Assembly (NCBI RefSeq): GCF_021432065.1
Contig: NZ_CP090365.1
Location: forward strand, 496,001-560,000
Origin: Photobacterium sp. TLY01
Lineage (GTDB): Bacteria; Pseudomonadota; Gammaproteobacteria; Enterobacterales; Vibrionaceae
Reading direction: 5' to 3'
Length of the DNA: 64,000 nucleotides
The position numbers and the translations under genes were made by a program. Below, one piece after another: positions 44,803-53,948 of this stretch. Below the pieces are notes generated by a model that was given only the letters and a program-made list of their open reading frames with translations, searched no databases and was not told the DNA's origin. Numbering within the stretch: position 1 is the first letter of the stretch; each line of letters starts with the position of its first letter.

Positions 44803-45825
44803 ATGAATGGGAATGTTACTGCTTGGGGAGATTATCATCTCTACACACTCACCAATTGCCATCATACCCGGGTGGATATCTCAGATCTTGGGGCAACCCT
44901 GGTTCACTTTGTTGTGACAGGCAAAGATCAGGTGCCTGTGAATCTTGTATTGGGCTATGAAGCGCCAGAGGATTATTTACAGGGGAAAGCATACCTCGGA
45001 GGTGTGGTCGGTCCATGGGCAAATCGTATTGCAAATGGGCGGTTTGAAATGGAGGGCAGGGTGGTTCAGCTTGAGCAAAACGAGGGGGAGAATCACCTTC
45101 ATGGTGCCCATGCGGGTTTGCATAGCAAGCAATGGCAGCTGGAGCATTTGTCACGCAATCGTATTTTGCTGAGTACTTCTGTCAACGCAGGCGAGGCGGG
45201 TTATCCGGCAAATATTAATATTCAGGTCAGCTACAGGCTGACAGACGATAATACGCTGATCATTGACTACGAGGCTGAAGCGGATCGGATGACACCCATC
45301 AATCTGACGCATCATGCCTACTTTAATCTCAACGGTGGTGTGCGTGGGATCGCTGATCATCAAGTCCGGATCGATGCAGAGATGTATTTTGAAATTGATC
45401 AGCAGTCCATTCCACAAAGGAAATGCTTTGTGGAAGATACGCCGATGGATTTTCGGACTTTAACCCGCCTGGCTTCCCGGTTGGCAGCAAATGACGCTCA
45501 GGTCGAGGCCGTGGGTGGATTTGATCATTGCTGGTGTTTAAATGGCTCTGGTCTGCGTCAGGTTGCTGAGGTGCAATGCGTTGAGACAGGTCTGGGGCTC
45601 AGAATGCTGACCGATCAGCCTGGATTGCAGTTCTATACCGGCAACGCATTAGCAGAGCCGCAGGGCCGTAACCAGGGTTATCGTCAACATGATGGCTTTT
45701 GTCTGGAAGCACAATGCTATCCAAATCAGGTCAATATGTTCAATGCGGAGGGGTGTTATTACTGGCCGGGCAAAGCTTACCGTCAGACGACCGCTTACCA
45801 GGTGATGGCACTGAAACAGGAATGA
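44803..45825 (+). CDS. galM: Aldose 1-epimerase (galactose mutarotase)
   Basis: A 340-aa enzyme interconverting alpha and beta anomers of aldoses, here probably xylose. The catalytic histidine is in NLTHHAYFNL and the catalytic glutamate in GFCLEAQCYPNQ, with NRIANGRF and NHLHGAHAGLH conserved near the N-terminus. AAGGTAACC precedes the ATG. It is convergent with xylR, next to xylB, and a XylR-like motif lies upstream, so it is assigned to xylose use. Confidence 0.92.
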   Translation: MNGNVTAWGDYHLYTLTNCHHTRVDISDLGATLVHFVVTGKDQVPVNLVLGYEAPEDYLQGKAYLGGVVGPWANRIANGRFEMEGRVVQLEQNEGENHLHGAHAGLHSKQWQLEHLSRNRILLSTSVNAGEAGYPANINIQVSYRLTDDNTLIIDYEAEADRMTPINLTHHAYFNLNGGVRGIADHQVRIDAEMYFEIDQQSIPQRKCFVEDTPMDFRTLTRLASRLAANDAQVEAVGGFDHCWCLNGSGLRQVAEVQCVETGLGLRMLTDQPGLQFYTGNALAEPQGRNQGYRQHDGFCLEAQCYPNQVNMFNAEGCYYWPGKAYRQTTAYQVMALKQE

Positions 45826-45871
45826 TGAGCAGCAAGGCCGTCAGTCGGCCTTGCGAGTGAGTCATGCCGAA

Positions 45872-47089
45872 CTATTCAATGTCCGTATCCTGCTCTGCCC
45901 CCCGGCGGTAATCCTTTGGGGTGAGATCGAAATTCTTTTTAAACACAGAGTACATGTACTGCAAGGACGGGTAACCACATAAAGACGCTATTTCTGCGAT
46001 TGGCAGCTCTGTGGTACGCAGCAGATTACAAGCGCGTTTGAGTTTCGAATTGTGGATTTCCTGATGGATTGAGTGGCCCCGCTCTTCTTTAAACCGGGTC
46101 TCCAGATTTGAACGGGAAACACCCACGTAGTTCAGCACCTGATCGACTTTGATCCCCTTGATTGCATTGTGGCGAATGAAATGCATCGCCTGAATAACAT
46201 AAGGATCGCGCAGTGCCTGAAAGTCTGTACTTTGGCGTTCATAAACCTGGGTTGGCGGTATCAGTACTTTGCTGTGGCGGATGACCTGCTGTGGCAGGGT
46301 TTCTTCCGTGCTCTGCTGTTCTTTGCGGAGCAAAATGTGATGGAGCATCTTGGCTGCCTGATATCCCATCTTTTTACAGCCTTGCCCGACAGAGCTGAGA
46401 GAAACGCGTGTCAGATAGCGCGCAAGTTCTTCATTATCGATGCCAATCACAGCAATTTTATCCGGCACCATCAGGTTGAGATGATCACAAACCTGAAGTA
46501 AATGCCGCGCCCGTGAATCAGTCACGGCAATAATGCCTGTCGGGGTTGGCAAGTTTTGCAGCCAGTCAGCGAGCCGGTTCATGTCATATTGCCAGGTCAG
46601 TGGTGATGTTTCATTGCCACGGTAGATGAACCCTTCGTATCCCTCTTCTTTGACAATCCGCTGAAAAGATTTTTCCCGCTCTTCTGCCCAGCGAGAAGTC
46701 GGGCTGGGTGGTAATCCGTAAAAAGCGAAGTTCTCAAGCCCTTTGTCCCTGAGGTGCTGAAACGCCATATTCACCAGCTGGGCATTATCTGTTGCGATAT
46801 AAGGCAGGTCCGGATAATCATGGTCATTTTCGTAAGAACCGCCGACGCCGACTGTGGGGATATTGATTTCTTTGAGAATTTCTTCAATTTCGGGGTTGTC
46901 GAGATCCGCGATAATCCCATCGCCTACCCAGTTTCTGATGTTGTCTAAATGCACACGGAAATCTTCTTCGAGGAAGATATCCCAGTCACACTGAGTGGCG
47001 TGCAGATATTCACCGATTCCTTCGATAACCTGTCTGTCGTAGACCTTGTTGGCATTGAATAACAGGGTGATCCTATAGCGTTTATTCAT
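45872..47089 (-). CDS. xylR: XylR, AraC-family activator of xylose catabolism
   Basis: A 405-aa regulator with a LacI/ribose-binding-like ligand domain (about 1-285; GDGIIADLDNPEIEEIL, VIGIDNEELARYL) and a C-terminal AraC-type double HTH (about 300-400; VDQVLNYVGVSRSNLETRFKEE and IAEIASLCGYPSLQYMYSVFKKNFDLTPKDYRR). This domain order is diagnostic of XylR of Proteobacteria. It binds D-xylose and activates xyl promoters. Divergent from xylB across a 217-bp region with two matching motifs and a CRP-like site. Confidence 0.93.
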   Translation of the reverse strand: MNKRYRITLLFNANKVYDRQVIEGIGEYLHATQCDWDIFLEEDFRVHLDNIRNWVGDGIIADLDNPEIEEILKEINIPTVGVGGSYENDHDYPDLPYIATDNAQLVNMAFQHLRDKGLENFAFYGLPPSPTSRWAEEREKSFQRIVKEEGYEGFIYRGNETSPLTWQYDMNRLADWLQNLPTPTGIIAVTDSRARHLLQVCDHLNLMVPDKIAVIGIDNEELARYLTRVSLSSVGQGCKKMGYQAAKMLHHILLRKEQQSTEETLPQQVIRHSKVLIPPTQVYERQSTDFQALRDPYVIQAMHFIRHNAIKGIKVDQVLNYVGVSRSNLETRFKEERGHSIHQEIHNSKLKRACNLLRTTELPIAEIASLCGYPSLQYMYSVFKKNFDLTPKDYRRGAEQDTDIE

Positions 47090-47114
47090 GGTGATACTTC
47101 GTTTAATGTCCTGT

Positions 47115-47132
47115 CAAAAAACGTAACTGGAG
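47115..47132 (+). promoter_or_regulatory. Candidate XylR-type site 1 (xylR-xylB region)
   Basis: CAAAAAACGTAACTGGAG. Together with the copy at 47200-47217 it forms a direct repeat with an 85-bp offset, about eight helical turns, suitable for looping or dual-promoter control. Confidence 0.5.
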
Positions 47133-47157
47133 TGTAGCAGCGGCTTATCAGCTACTG

Positions 47158-47173
47158 TGTGACTCGCACCACA
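47158..47173. promoter_or_regulatory. CRP-like site (xylR-xylB region)
   Basis: TGTGA-CTCGCA-CCACA matches the CRP consensus TGTGA-N6-TCACA at nine of ten positions and lies between the two candidate XylR sites. Catabolite control of xyl genes is well established in enterics. Confidence 0.5.
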
Positions 47174-47199
47174 CAGAAGAAATCCGTTAGTTTGAGTGT

Positions 47200-47217
47200 G
47201 AAAAAACGTAATTGAGA
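47200..47217 (+). promoter_or_regulatory. Candidate XylR-type site 2 (xylR-xylB region)
   Basis: GAAAAAACGTAATTGAGA, about 90 bp before the xylB start. The AAAAAACGTAA core is identical to that of site 1. Confidence 0.5.
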
Positions 47218-47305
47218 ACTTTCTGCAGTGAAAGGAGCATAGAGAAAACAATGCTTGTACGTCTCTATTGCAGATGACGGCACAGATACAGGAGAAGAGG
47301 TAGCC

Positions 47306-48757
47306 ATGTTTATTGGTATTGATTTAGGGACATCAGGGGTAAAAGCAATTGTGCTGGATGGCAAAGGCAAAGTACTGGCTAGCCAGACAGTACCTTTATC
47401 TGTATCTCGGCCTGAGCCACTGTGGTCTGAACAACATCCTGAAGATTGGTGGCAAGCAACTTGTGAAGTGATGGATGGTCTGCGTCAGCAAATTGATCTG
47501 TCACAGGTCTTGGCGATTGGGCTTGCCGGACAAATGCACGGTGCGACCTTGCTGGACACCCATGGAGAGGTTATTCGCCCGGCCATATTGTGGAATGATG
47601 GCCGTTGTTTTGCGGAATGTGAGGAATTGGAAGCTTTGGTGCCAGCCAGTCGCGATATTACAGGCAATATCATGATGCCTGGTTTTACTGCGCCAAAGCT
47701 GCTTTGGTTAAAGAAGCATGAGCCCGACAACTTTCATCGTGTTGCGACAGTGTTGTTGCCAAAGGACTATCTGCGTTTTCGCATGACCGGTGATTTTGCA
47801 TCTGATTTGTCTGACTCGGCAGGGACCCTGTGGCTGGATGTGGCTAAACGAGATTGGAGCGATGCGCTGCTGGCTGCGACCGGGTTAAGCCGCAAACACA
47901 TGCCATCTTTGTATGAAGGCAATGAAATCACCGGGACTTTATCCCCTGAGATCGCAGAAATGTGGGGGATGCCATGTGTACCTGTGGTTGCCGGCGCCGG
48001 AGATAACGCAGCAGGGGCCATTGGTGTGGGTATCACACAACCGGGACAGGCCATGTTGTCACTTGGCACATCAGGCGTCTATTTCTCAGTAAGTGATGGC
48101 TTTCGATCAAACCCTGAATCGGCACTCCATAGTTTTTGCCATGCATTGCCTTCCACCTGGCATACGATGTCGGTGATTTTAAGTGCTGCATCGTGTCTGA
48201 GCTGGGTTGCTGATTTAACGGGTTATGACTCAGTGCCAGCCATGCTGACAGATGTGGAAAACAACGCAAGTCCGGACTCGACGTTGATTTTTCTCCCCTA
48301 TTTGTCTGGTGAAAGAACACCTCATAATAATCCGAATGCGAAGGGGGTCTTTTTCGGAATGACCCACAGTACGCAAGGGGTTGATTTGTGTCGCGCAGTG
48401 CTTGAGGGCGTCGGATTTGCTTTTGCGGATGGATTTGACGCATTACATCGTGCCGGTGATATTCCTGAGGAAATCAACCTGATTGGCGGTGGCGCAAGGA
48501 GTGAATTCTGGCGCCAAATGCTCGCCGATATTGTGGGTTATACGCTGGTTTATCGTGTCGGTGGAGATGTTGGCCCCGCTTTGGGTGCTGCACGACTTGC
48601 CCAGCTCGGTGTGACAGAAGGTGCTGAGCTTTCAGCCATTTGTCCGGTGCCAGAATTAGTGCAGCGTCATTGCCCTCAGGCAGAGATGCAAAATTACTAT
48701 ATGAAAAAACGTAAAATGTACCAGGATATTTATCTGAAACTTCAGTCGATATTTTAA
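47306..48757 (+). CDS. xylB: Xylulokinase
   Basis: A 483-aa FGGY-family kinase that phosphorylates D-xylulose to xylulose 5-phosphate in the cytoplasm. GIDLGTSGVKAIVLD (phosphate 1 motif), GLAGQMHGATLLD with WNDGRC (xylulokinase specific), the aspartate in AGAGDNAAGAIGVG and the late GGGARSEFWRQMLAD (adenosine motif) are visible. ATG 47306 follows GAAGAGG; an in-frame codon at 47255 would add an unconserved 17-residue extension. A terminator follows. Confidence 0.94.
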   Translation: MFIGIDLGTSGVKAIVLDGKGKVLASQTVPLSVSRPEPLWSEQHPEDWWQATCEVMDGLRQQIDLSQVLAIGLAGQMHGATLLDTHGEVIRPAILWNDGRCFAECEELEALVPASRDITGNIMMPGFTAPKLLWLKKHEPDNFHRVATVLLPKDYLRFRMTGDFASDLSDSAGTLWLDVAKRDWSDALLAATGLSRKHMPSLYEGNEITGTLSPEIAEMWGMPCVPVVAGAGDNAAGAIGVGITQPGQAMLSLGTSGVYFSVSDGFRSNPESALHSFCHALPSTWHTMSVILSAASCLSWVADLTGYDSVPAMLTDVENNASPDSTLIFLPYLSGERTPHNNPNAKGVFFGMTHSTQGVDLCRAVLEGVGFAFADGFDALHRAGDIPEEINLIGGGARSEFWRQMLADIVGYTLVYRVGGDVGPALGAARLAQLGVTEGAELSAICPVPELVQRHCPQAEMQNYYMKKRKMYQDIYLKLQSIF

Positions 48758-48778
48758 TAAATATATTTATTTTTAGTG

Positions 48779-48809
48779 AAAAAAGCAGGGTGAAGATCCT
48801 GCTTTTTTT
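48779..48809 (+). terminator. Terminator of xylB
   Basis: AAAAAAGCAGG / CCTGCTTTTTTT with an 8-nt loop, 20 bases after the xylB stop. Confidence 0.88.
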
Positions 48810-48951
48810 ATTTTGACTGTATCTGAATGACAGTCTTCACATAAGTAAAAATTCATAACGTGTATTTCGTTTATCGTAATATGAATCCTTGCCCTGTATT
48901 CACAATATGACTGTGGAACATCCTTATTATAAAACCTACACGGAGCATATT

Positions 48952-50340
48952 ATGAAACAGCCTGCTAATGTACTTCATTTAACATTGGTGGTGGCACTGG
49001 GCGGATTATTATTTGGTTATGATACCGCAGTGATTTCCGGTGCAACCGAAGCGTTACAAAGCTACTTCTCCTTAGATGCGACAGCGTTAGGCTTCGCAGC
49101 TTCCTCTGCATTAATCGGATGTGTCATCGGGGCGATTTTTGCCGGTGTCATGAGTACTCGCTATGGCCGACGAGGTGCCTTGATTATTGCGGCCGTATTG
49201 TTTTTGATCTCTGCCGTTGGGTCGGCGCTGCCAGATAATTACTGGGTCTTTATTCTCTACCGCATCATTGGCGGTGTCGGCGTGGGGATAGCCTCCATGG
49301 TGTCGCCGATGTATATCGCCGAAGTGTCTCCGGCAAATCGCCGAGGCAGTCTGGTGTCCTGTAATCAGTTCGCCATTATTTTTGGCATGCTGGTGGTGTA
49401 CTTCGTCAACTACGGAATTGCGCTTCTGGGCTCTGAAAGCTGGCTAAATACGATGGGCTGGCGACTGATGTTCGGCTCAGAAGTGATTCCGGCGGGTATT
49501 TTTCTATGCTTGTTGTTCACTGTACCTGAAACACCGAGATGGCTGGCGATGCAAGGACGTCATCAGGAAGCCCGCACATTGCTGAAAGCCGTGAACCCAG
49601 GGGCTGATATCGGGCATCAGTGGCAGGAGATCACCGATTCTCTGCAGGATAAATCTTCTGGCGGAATCGTGTCGAAAGGGCTGCTGGGTGTGTTGGTGAT
49701 CGGTATTATGCTGAGTGTGTTGCAGCAGGTGACGGGGATTAATGTATTTCTGTATTATGCGCCAACCATTCTGAAAGGGTTCAGTGATTCCAGCATTGAT
49801 CTTGCCTTATTGCAGACCATACTGGTTGGGGTAGTGAACCTGACTTTTACTGTGATTGCGATATTTACCGTGGACCGTTTTGGTCGCCGCCCTTTGATGA
49901 TGCTTGGTGCGGGTATCATGGCTCTGTGTATGCTGGTGATTGGCAGTGCAGCGTATCTGAATGCGATTGGTGGGTATCTGCTGGTATTTGTTTTGGGTTA
50001 TATTGCAGCATTTGCTCTGTCACTAGGGCCGGTGACCTGGGTTCTTCTTTCCGAAATTTTCCCCAATAGCGTCCGTTCAAAAGCACTGTCGATTGCGGTC
50101 TTCGCCCAGTGGTTTGCGAATTTTGTCGTTTCTCAGACGTTCCCGATGATGAATGACCAGAACAGCTGGTTATATCAGTCCTATAACGGTGGGTTTCCGT
50201 TTTGGCTTTATGGTGTCATGGGGGTCTTTACCGTGTATTTCGTTTATCGCTGGGTTCCGGAAACCAAAGGGAAATCCCTGGAACAATTAGAAAGTCTGTG
50301 GGTATCCTCTGATGCCAAAGGAAAAACGCAATACGTGTAA
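48952..50340 (+). CDS. xylE: MFS sugar porter, probable D-xylose/H+ symporter (XylE-like)
   Basis: A 462-aa 12-helix transporter of the sugar porter family. The signature elements are GGLLFGYDTAVISGA in helix 1, the RYGRRGALI loop (motif A), YRIIGGVGVGIASMVSPMYIAEVSPANRRG after helix 4-5, the QQVTGINVFLYYAP sugar-binding helix 7, DRFGRRPL and the PETKGKSLE end. It belongs to the E. coli XylE/GalP group; the genetic context points to xylose. ATG 48952 follows CGGAG; an upstream in-frame ATG at 48907 is less likely. A terminator follows, so it is its own transcription unit. Confidence 0.9.
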   Translation: MKQPANVLHLTLVVALGGLLFGYDTAVISGATEALQSYFSLDATALGFAASSALIGCVIGAIFAGVMSTRYGRRGALIIAAVLFLISAVGSALPDNYWVFILYRIIGGVGVGIASMVSPMYIAEVSPANRRGSLVSCNQFAIIFGMLVVYFVNYGIALLGSESWLNTMGWRLMFGSEVIPAGIFLCLLFTVPETPRWLAMQGRHQEARTLLKAVNPGADIGHQWQEITDSLQDKSSGGIVSKGLLGVLVIGIMLSVLQQVTGINVFLYYAPTILKGFSDSSIDLALLQTILVGVVNLTFTVIAIFTVDRFGRRPLMMLGAGIMALCMLVIGSAAYLNAIGGYLLVFVLGYIAAFALSLGPVTWVLLSEIFPNSVRSKALSIAVFAQWFANFVVSQTFPMMNDQNSWLYQSYNGGFPFWLYGVMGVFTVYFVYRWVPETKGKSLEQLESLWVSSDAKGKTQYV

Positions 50341-50381
50341 CCTTCGGTCTGTGTGACTGAAGACACAACCTGAAAGAGAGC

Positions 50382-50422
50382 AGCCCCCAATCGTTGGACC
50401 GTCCAGGATTGGGGGCTTTTTT
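50382..50422 (+). terminator. Terminator of the sugar symporter gene
   Basis: AGCCCCCAATC / GATTGGGGGCT (11-bp perfect stem, 14-nt loop) followed by TTTTT. Confidence 0.9.
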
Positions 50423-50846
50423 GTATCCGGAGGTTTTTCGCCGCATGTGGTATTGCGTCGTGACATTGCATCGTCACCTAGGTGAGTGACTTGATCTGTG
50501 CCGCGTTTCGGTATCTGGTGAGCCTGCCAACGATGATTGGGGCGGGTTGCATCAGTAACGCTGCATCTGTGTTTGCCGGATGTGACTGGAATTCCGAAAG
50601 CTGACTGGCTGACTGGATGACTGCGGTCTTTCTCCTGACATCACATGGAGAGTGATGCATGGAGAGTGTGATGTATGGCGAGGGTATCCCTTCTCGCAGG
50701 CTGGTTATCCGGGTGAACGCTCAGGGAGATCAAGTAAGCGAGCTACGAACGGTGGGGGCTGGAAATAGAAAAGCAGGCCAGTACAGAGGCAGTGCCAGTA
50801 TTTGAGTCACAACTTACTGTTGAGAACTGGTGTCAGCCGGATGCAT
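50423..50846. other. Intergenic region between xylE and xylA
   Basis: Convergent spacer with short direct repeats (ATGGAGAGTG at 50644-50653 and 50659-50668; CTGACTGGCTGACTGGATGACTG near 50600-50622). No gene, RNA or operator that I can support. Confidence 0.4.
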
Positions 50847-50872
50847 AAAAAAGGCCGGGGTTTGCCCCGGCC
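50847..50872 (-). terminator. Terminator of xylA
   Basis: GGCCGGGG / CCCCGGCC hairpin with a 4-nt loop, followed on the minus strand by six T. Lies 20 bp after the xylA stop. Confidence 0.9.
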
Positions 50873-50891
50873 AATGACAAGGAAGGGTGAT

Positions 50892-52211
50892 TTATTTATA
50901 GATAAAACCGTTCACTAGGTTTTCCAGATACTCCTGCTTGCCGGAAACCGGCTGTGGCTGGATATTCTGGGTGAGCGCATAGTCTGCCAGAGATGCCAGA
51001 GACAAATTTCCCTGAAGAATTTTTTGTCCCAGTTCGGTATTCCAGCCCGCGTAGCGACTTGCCACATGGCCTGCCAGTACATCATTTTGGAGCATGGCTG
51101 CCGCACGCTTGAGTGAGAGTGCCATGGTATCCATTCCGCCAATATGGCCGTGGAACAAGTCTTCCCCATCAATTGACGGACGGCGGACACGGGCATCAAA
51201 GTTGAAGCCACCGGTTGTGAAGCCACCAGCTTTCAGGATTTCGTACATCACCAGTGTGTTTTCTTCGACACTATTCGGGAACTGGTCGGTATCCCAGCCC
51301 AGTTGTGCATCACCGCGATTGGCATCAATCGAGCCAAACAGACCCAGCGAGGTTGCAGTGGCAACTTCATGGTGGAAGCTGTGGCCGGCAAGCGTCGCGT
51401 GGTTGGCCTCGATGTTCACTTTAATCTCATTTTCCAGGCCATACTGCTTCAGAAAGCCATATACAGTCGCAGTATCATAGTCGTACTGGTGTTTGGTGGG
51501 TTCTTGTGGCTTCGGCTCGATCAGAATGGTGCCTTTAAATCCGATCTTATGTTTATGCTCGACCACCAGCTGCATCAGTCGGCCCAGTTGTTCACGCTCC
51601 TGACGCAGATCTGTATTGAGCAGTGTTTCGTAACCTTCACGTCCGCCCCAAAGCACATAGTTTTCACCGCCAAGGCGTTGAGTGGCGTTCATGGCATTGA
51701 AAATCTGAGTGGCTGCATAAGCAAAAACTTCAGGGTTTGGGTTCGTGCCTGCACCATGCATATAGCGAGGGTTTGAGAATGCATTCGCTGTTCCCCAAAG
51801 CAGTTTCAGGCCGGTTTCTGCTTGTTTTGCTTCCAGTACATCAACCATGGCAGCAAAGTTGTTCGCATATGCTTTGATTGAATCGCCTTCGGGTGCCACA
51901 TCCGTATCGTGGAAGCAGTAATATGGGACGTTGAGTTTAGAAAAAAACTCAAATGCCGCGTCAGCTTTCATTTTAGCCATTTCCATGGCGTCACCTGCCT
52001 GATGCCAGGGACGATCAAAGGTGCCGGCACCGAATACATCTGAACCTGGCCAGCAGAAGTTATGCCAGTAGCATGCAGCAAAGCGCAGGTGCTCTTTCAT
52101 CGATTTGCCCAGGATCATTTCGTCCGGGTTGTAATGACGGAATGCAAGCGGGTTCGTTGATTCAGTCCCTTCAAATTGTACCTTGCTGATGTTTTTGAAA
52201 AATTCAGTCAT
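50892..52211 (-). CDS. xylA: Xylose isomerase
   Basis: A 439-aa enzyme converting D-xylose to D-xylulose. It is of the long (class II) type, starting [24 protein letters not shown]. The catalytic His-Asp are in [13 protein letters not shown]; metal-ligand stretches are [36 protein letters not shown] and [20 protein letters not shown], and the C-terminal metal aspartate is in [14 protein letters not shown] 52211 fits relatives and has GGATGA upstream; ATG 52220 would add MKT. Divergent from the GPH transporter gene. Confidence 0.95.
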   Translation of the reverse strand: MTEFFKNISKVQFEGTESTNPLAFRHYNPDEMILGKSMKEHLRFAACYWHNFCWPGSDVFGAGTFDRPWHQAGDAMEMAKMKADAAFEFFSKLNVPYYCFHDTDVAPEGDSIKAYANNFAAMVDVLEAKQAETGLKLLWGTANAFSNPRYMHGAGTNPNPEVFAYAATQIFNAMNATQRLGGENYVLWGGREGYETLLNTDLRQEREQLGRLMQLVVEHKHKIGFKGTILIEPKPQEPTKHQYDYDTATVYGFLKQYGLENEIKVNIEANHATLAGHSFHHEVATATSLGLFGSIDANRGDAQLGWDTDQFPNSVEENTLVMYEILKAGGFTTGGFNFDARVRRPSIDGEDLFHGHIGGMDTMALSLKRAAAMLQNDVLAGHVASRYAGWNTELGQKILQGNLSLASLADYALTQNIQPQPVSGKQEYLENLVNGFIYK

Positions 52212-52552
52212 AGTCTTCATCCATATACGTCGGTGGTCTATTCGAGAGTCATCTTTTGCTTTTTTTAGCGGCTCAGCAATTATGAAATTTGATAGTGAAT
52301 TTCATGGATTTAACTAATGTGCTCTGGCTCTCGAAATAATATCTAAATTACGTGGGTTTGATATTTGTGATTTTTTAACTGATTGATTTTTCATGTTTGG
52401 AATGAATGGTTATTGAAGAAAGTACTGTTGGCTTCACACATGTGAAATATCGTAAAACTGATGTCATTTTGCATAAATTGATTTGAGAGGATAATTCATA
52501 ACAATAAACAGGATATTAAAAAAACAAATAACCTGTACCTCTGGAGAAATAT
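52212..52552. promoter_or_regulatory. Divergent promoter region of xylA and the GPH transporter
   Basis: AT-rich 340-bp region. GAAATATCGTAAAACTG at 52444-52460 (plus, 93 bp before the transporter start) and CCCACGTAATTTAG at 52342-52355 (minus strand, about 130 bp before xylA) each share the CGTAA core found upstream of xylB and galM. They are weaker matches to the proposed XylR motif. Confidence 0.45.
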
Positions 52553-53944
52553 ATGGAAATGATAAAACTAACGGCAAAGGAAAAAATTGCCTATGGCCTG
52601 GGTGATACCGGCTGTAATTTTGTCTGGCAGACGGTCATGCTATTCCTGGCTTACTTTTATACCGATATTTATGGGCTATCGCCTGCCCACATGGGCACCA
52701 TGTTCCTTCTGGTTCGAGTCATTGATGCCGTGACAGACCCAGTGATGGGGTCCATTGCTGACCGGACCAAAAGCCGGTTTGGACGATACAGACCTTATCT
52801 GGCCTGGGTCGCCGTTCCTTTTGGTATTGCCTGCACGGCAACATTCTATACCCCGGATGTCGGCGAAACCGGGAAAATCATTTATGCGTATGCGTCTTAT
52901 ATTTTCCTGACCCTGATGTATACGGCGATAAACGTCCCTTACTGTGCGATGGCGAATGCACTGACGAATGATTCAGGGGAACGGACTTCCTTGCAGTCAT
53001 ACCGCTTCGCATTGAGTACCGCTGGTGGTTTGATTGTTGCCCTTGTTGCTTTACCTCTGGTTGATGTTATCGGCGGCGGTGACAAACAACTGGGTTATCT
53101 GGGGGCTATGGCTGTGATGGGAATCGGCGCGATTGGCTTGTTCTTTTATAGCTTTTCCAATACCAAAGAACGCTGTTTGCCTGAAGCAAACGAAGTGCAG
53201 CAGTCGGTGCTTGCAGATATGAAAGTGCTGTGGAAAAACACACAGTGGCGGGTGTTGTTTGTGCTGAATGTACTCCTGCTGACCGGCGTTGTTCTGAAAG
53301 GGGCTTCCACCATGTATTACGTCAATAACGTGATGGCACGTCCGGACATAGCCACCCTGTTCATGGTGGTTGGCATGCTGGCCAACATATTGGGTGCGAT
53401 TGGCTCTGCGCCGGTCCTGGGTCGGTTTGATAAAGTGAAAACCTACCGGGTTCTGATCGTGCTCTCTGGATTTTTGTCTGCGGCACTCTTTTGGGTTGAA
53501 CCGTCGAATATCGTCATGGTGTTTGTGCTTGTGATCTTGCTGGGTATTGTTCAGATGAGTACCACGCCATTACTGTGGAGCATGATGAGTGATGTGGTGG
53601 ATTACGAGAAAACCCGCAGCAACCGTGCGCTGGGCGGTATGATCTTTTCAACCAATCTGTTTGCTATCAAATTAGGCATCGCAATTGGCGGCGCCATGGT
53701 CGGCTGGATTCTTGCCGCTGTCGGTTATGTCGGCGGGGCAGAAAGCCAATCGGCAGAAGCTGTCGTCTGGATTAATTTGCTCTATACCGTTTTCCCTGGT
53801 GTGATTTTCGCGCTGCTGGCACTGGTGATGGCTTTCTATGATCTGGATAGTCAGAAGCTGAAGCAAATTAAAGCGCTGCTGGCATTGGATGCCAAGGACA
53901 CTCAGGACGTTGCAGTGAAAGTTCATCATGCAGAGTTAGGATAA
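52553..53944 (+). CDS. GPH-family sugar/cation symporter, probable xyloside transporter
   Basis: A 463-aa 12-helix transporter of the glycoside-pentoside-hexuronide family. KEKIAYGLGDTGCNFVWQ, DAVTDPVMGSIADRTKSRFGRYRPYL and NVPYCAMANALTNDSGERTSLQSYRF are the defining stretches, shared with XynB/XylP/MelB. A gene for a GH3 glycosidase starts 4 bp after its stop, so it should import xylobiose or other xylo-oligosaccharides for cytoplasmic hydrolysis. The substrate is inferred from the operon and the divergent xylA. Confidence 0.9.
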   Translation: MEMIKLTAKEKIAYGLGDTGCNFVWQTVMLFLAYFYTDIYGLSPAHMGTMFLLVRVIDAVTDPVMGSIADRTKSRFGRYRPYLAWVAVPFGIACTATFYTPDVGETGKIIYAYASYIFLTLMYTAINVPYCAMANALTNDSGERTSLQSYRFALSTAGGLIVALVALPLVDVIGGGDKQLGYLGAMAVMGIGAIGLFFYSFSNTKERCLPEANEVQQSVLADMKVLWKNTQWRVLFVLNVLLLTGVVLKGASTMYYVNNVMARPDIATLFMVVGMLANILGAIGSAPVLGRFDKVKTYRVLIVLSGFLSAALFWVEPSNIVMVFVLVILLGIVQMSTTPLLWSMMSDVVDYEKTRSNRALGGMIFSTNLFAIKLGIAIGGAMVGWILAAVGYVGGAESQSAEAVVWINLLYTVFPGVIFALLALVMAFYDLDSQKLKQIKALLALDAKDTQDVAVKVHHAELG

Positions 53945-53948
53945 AGCG

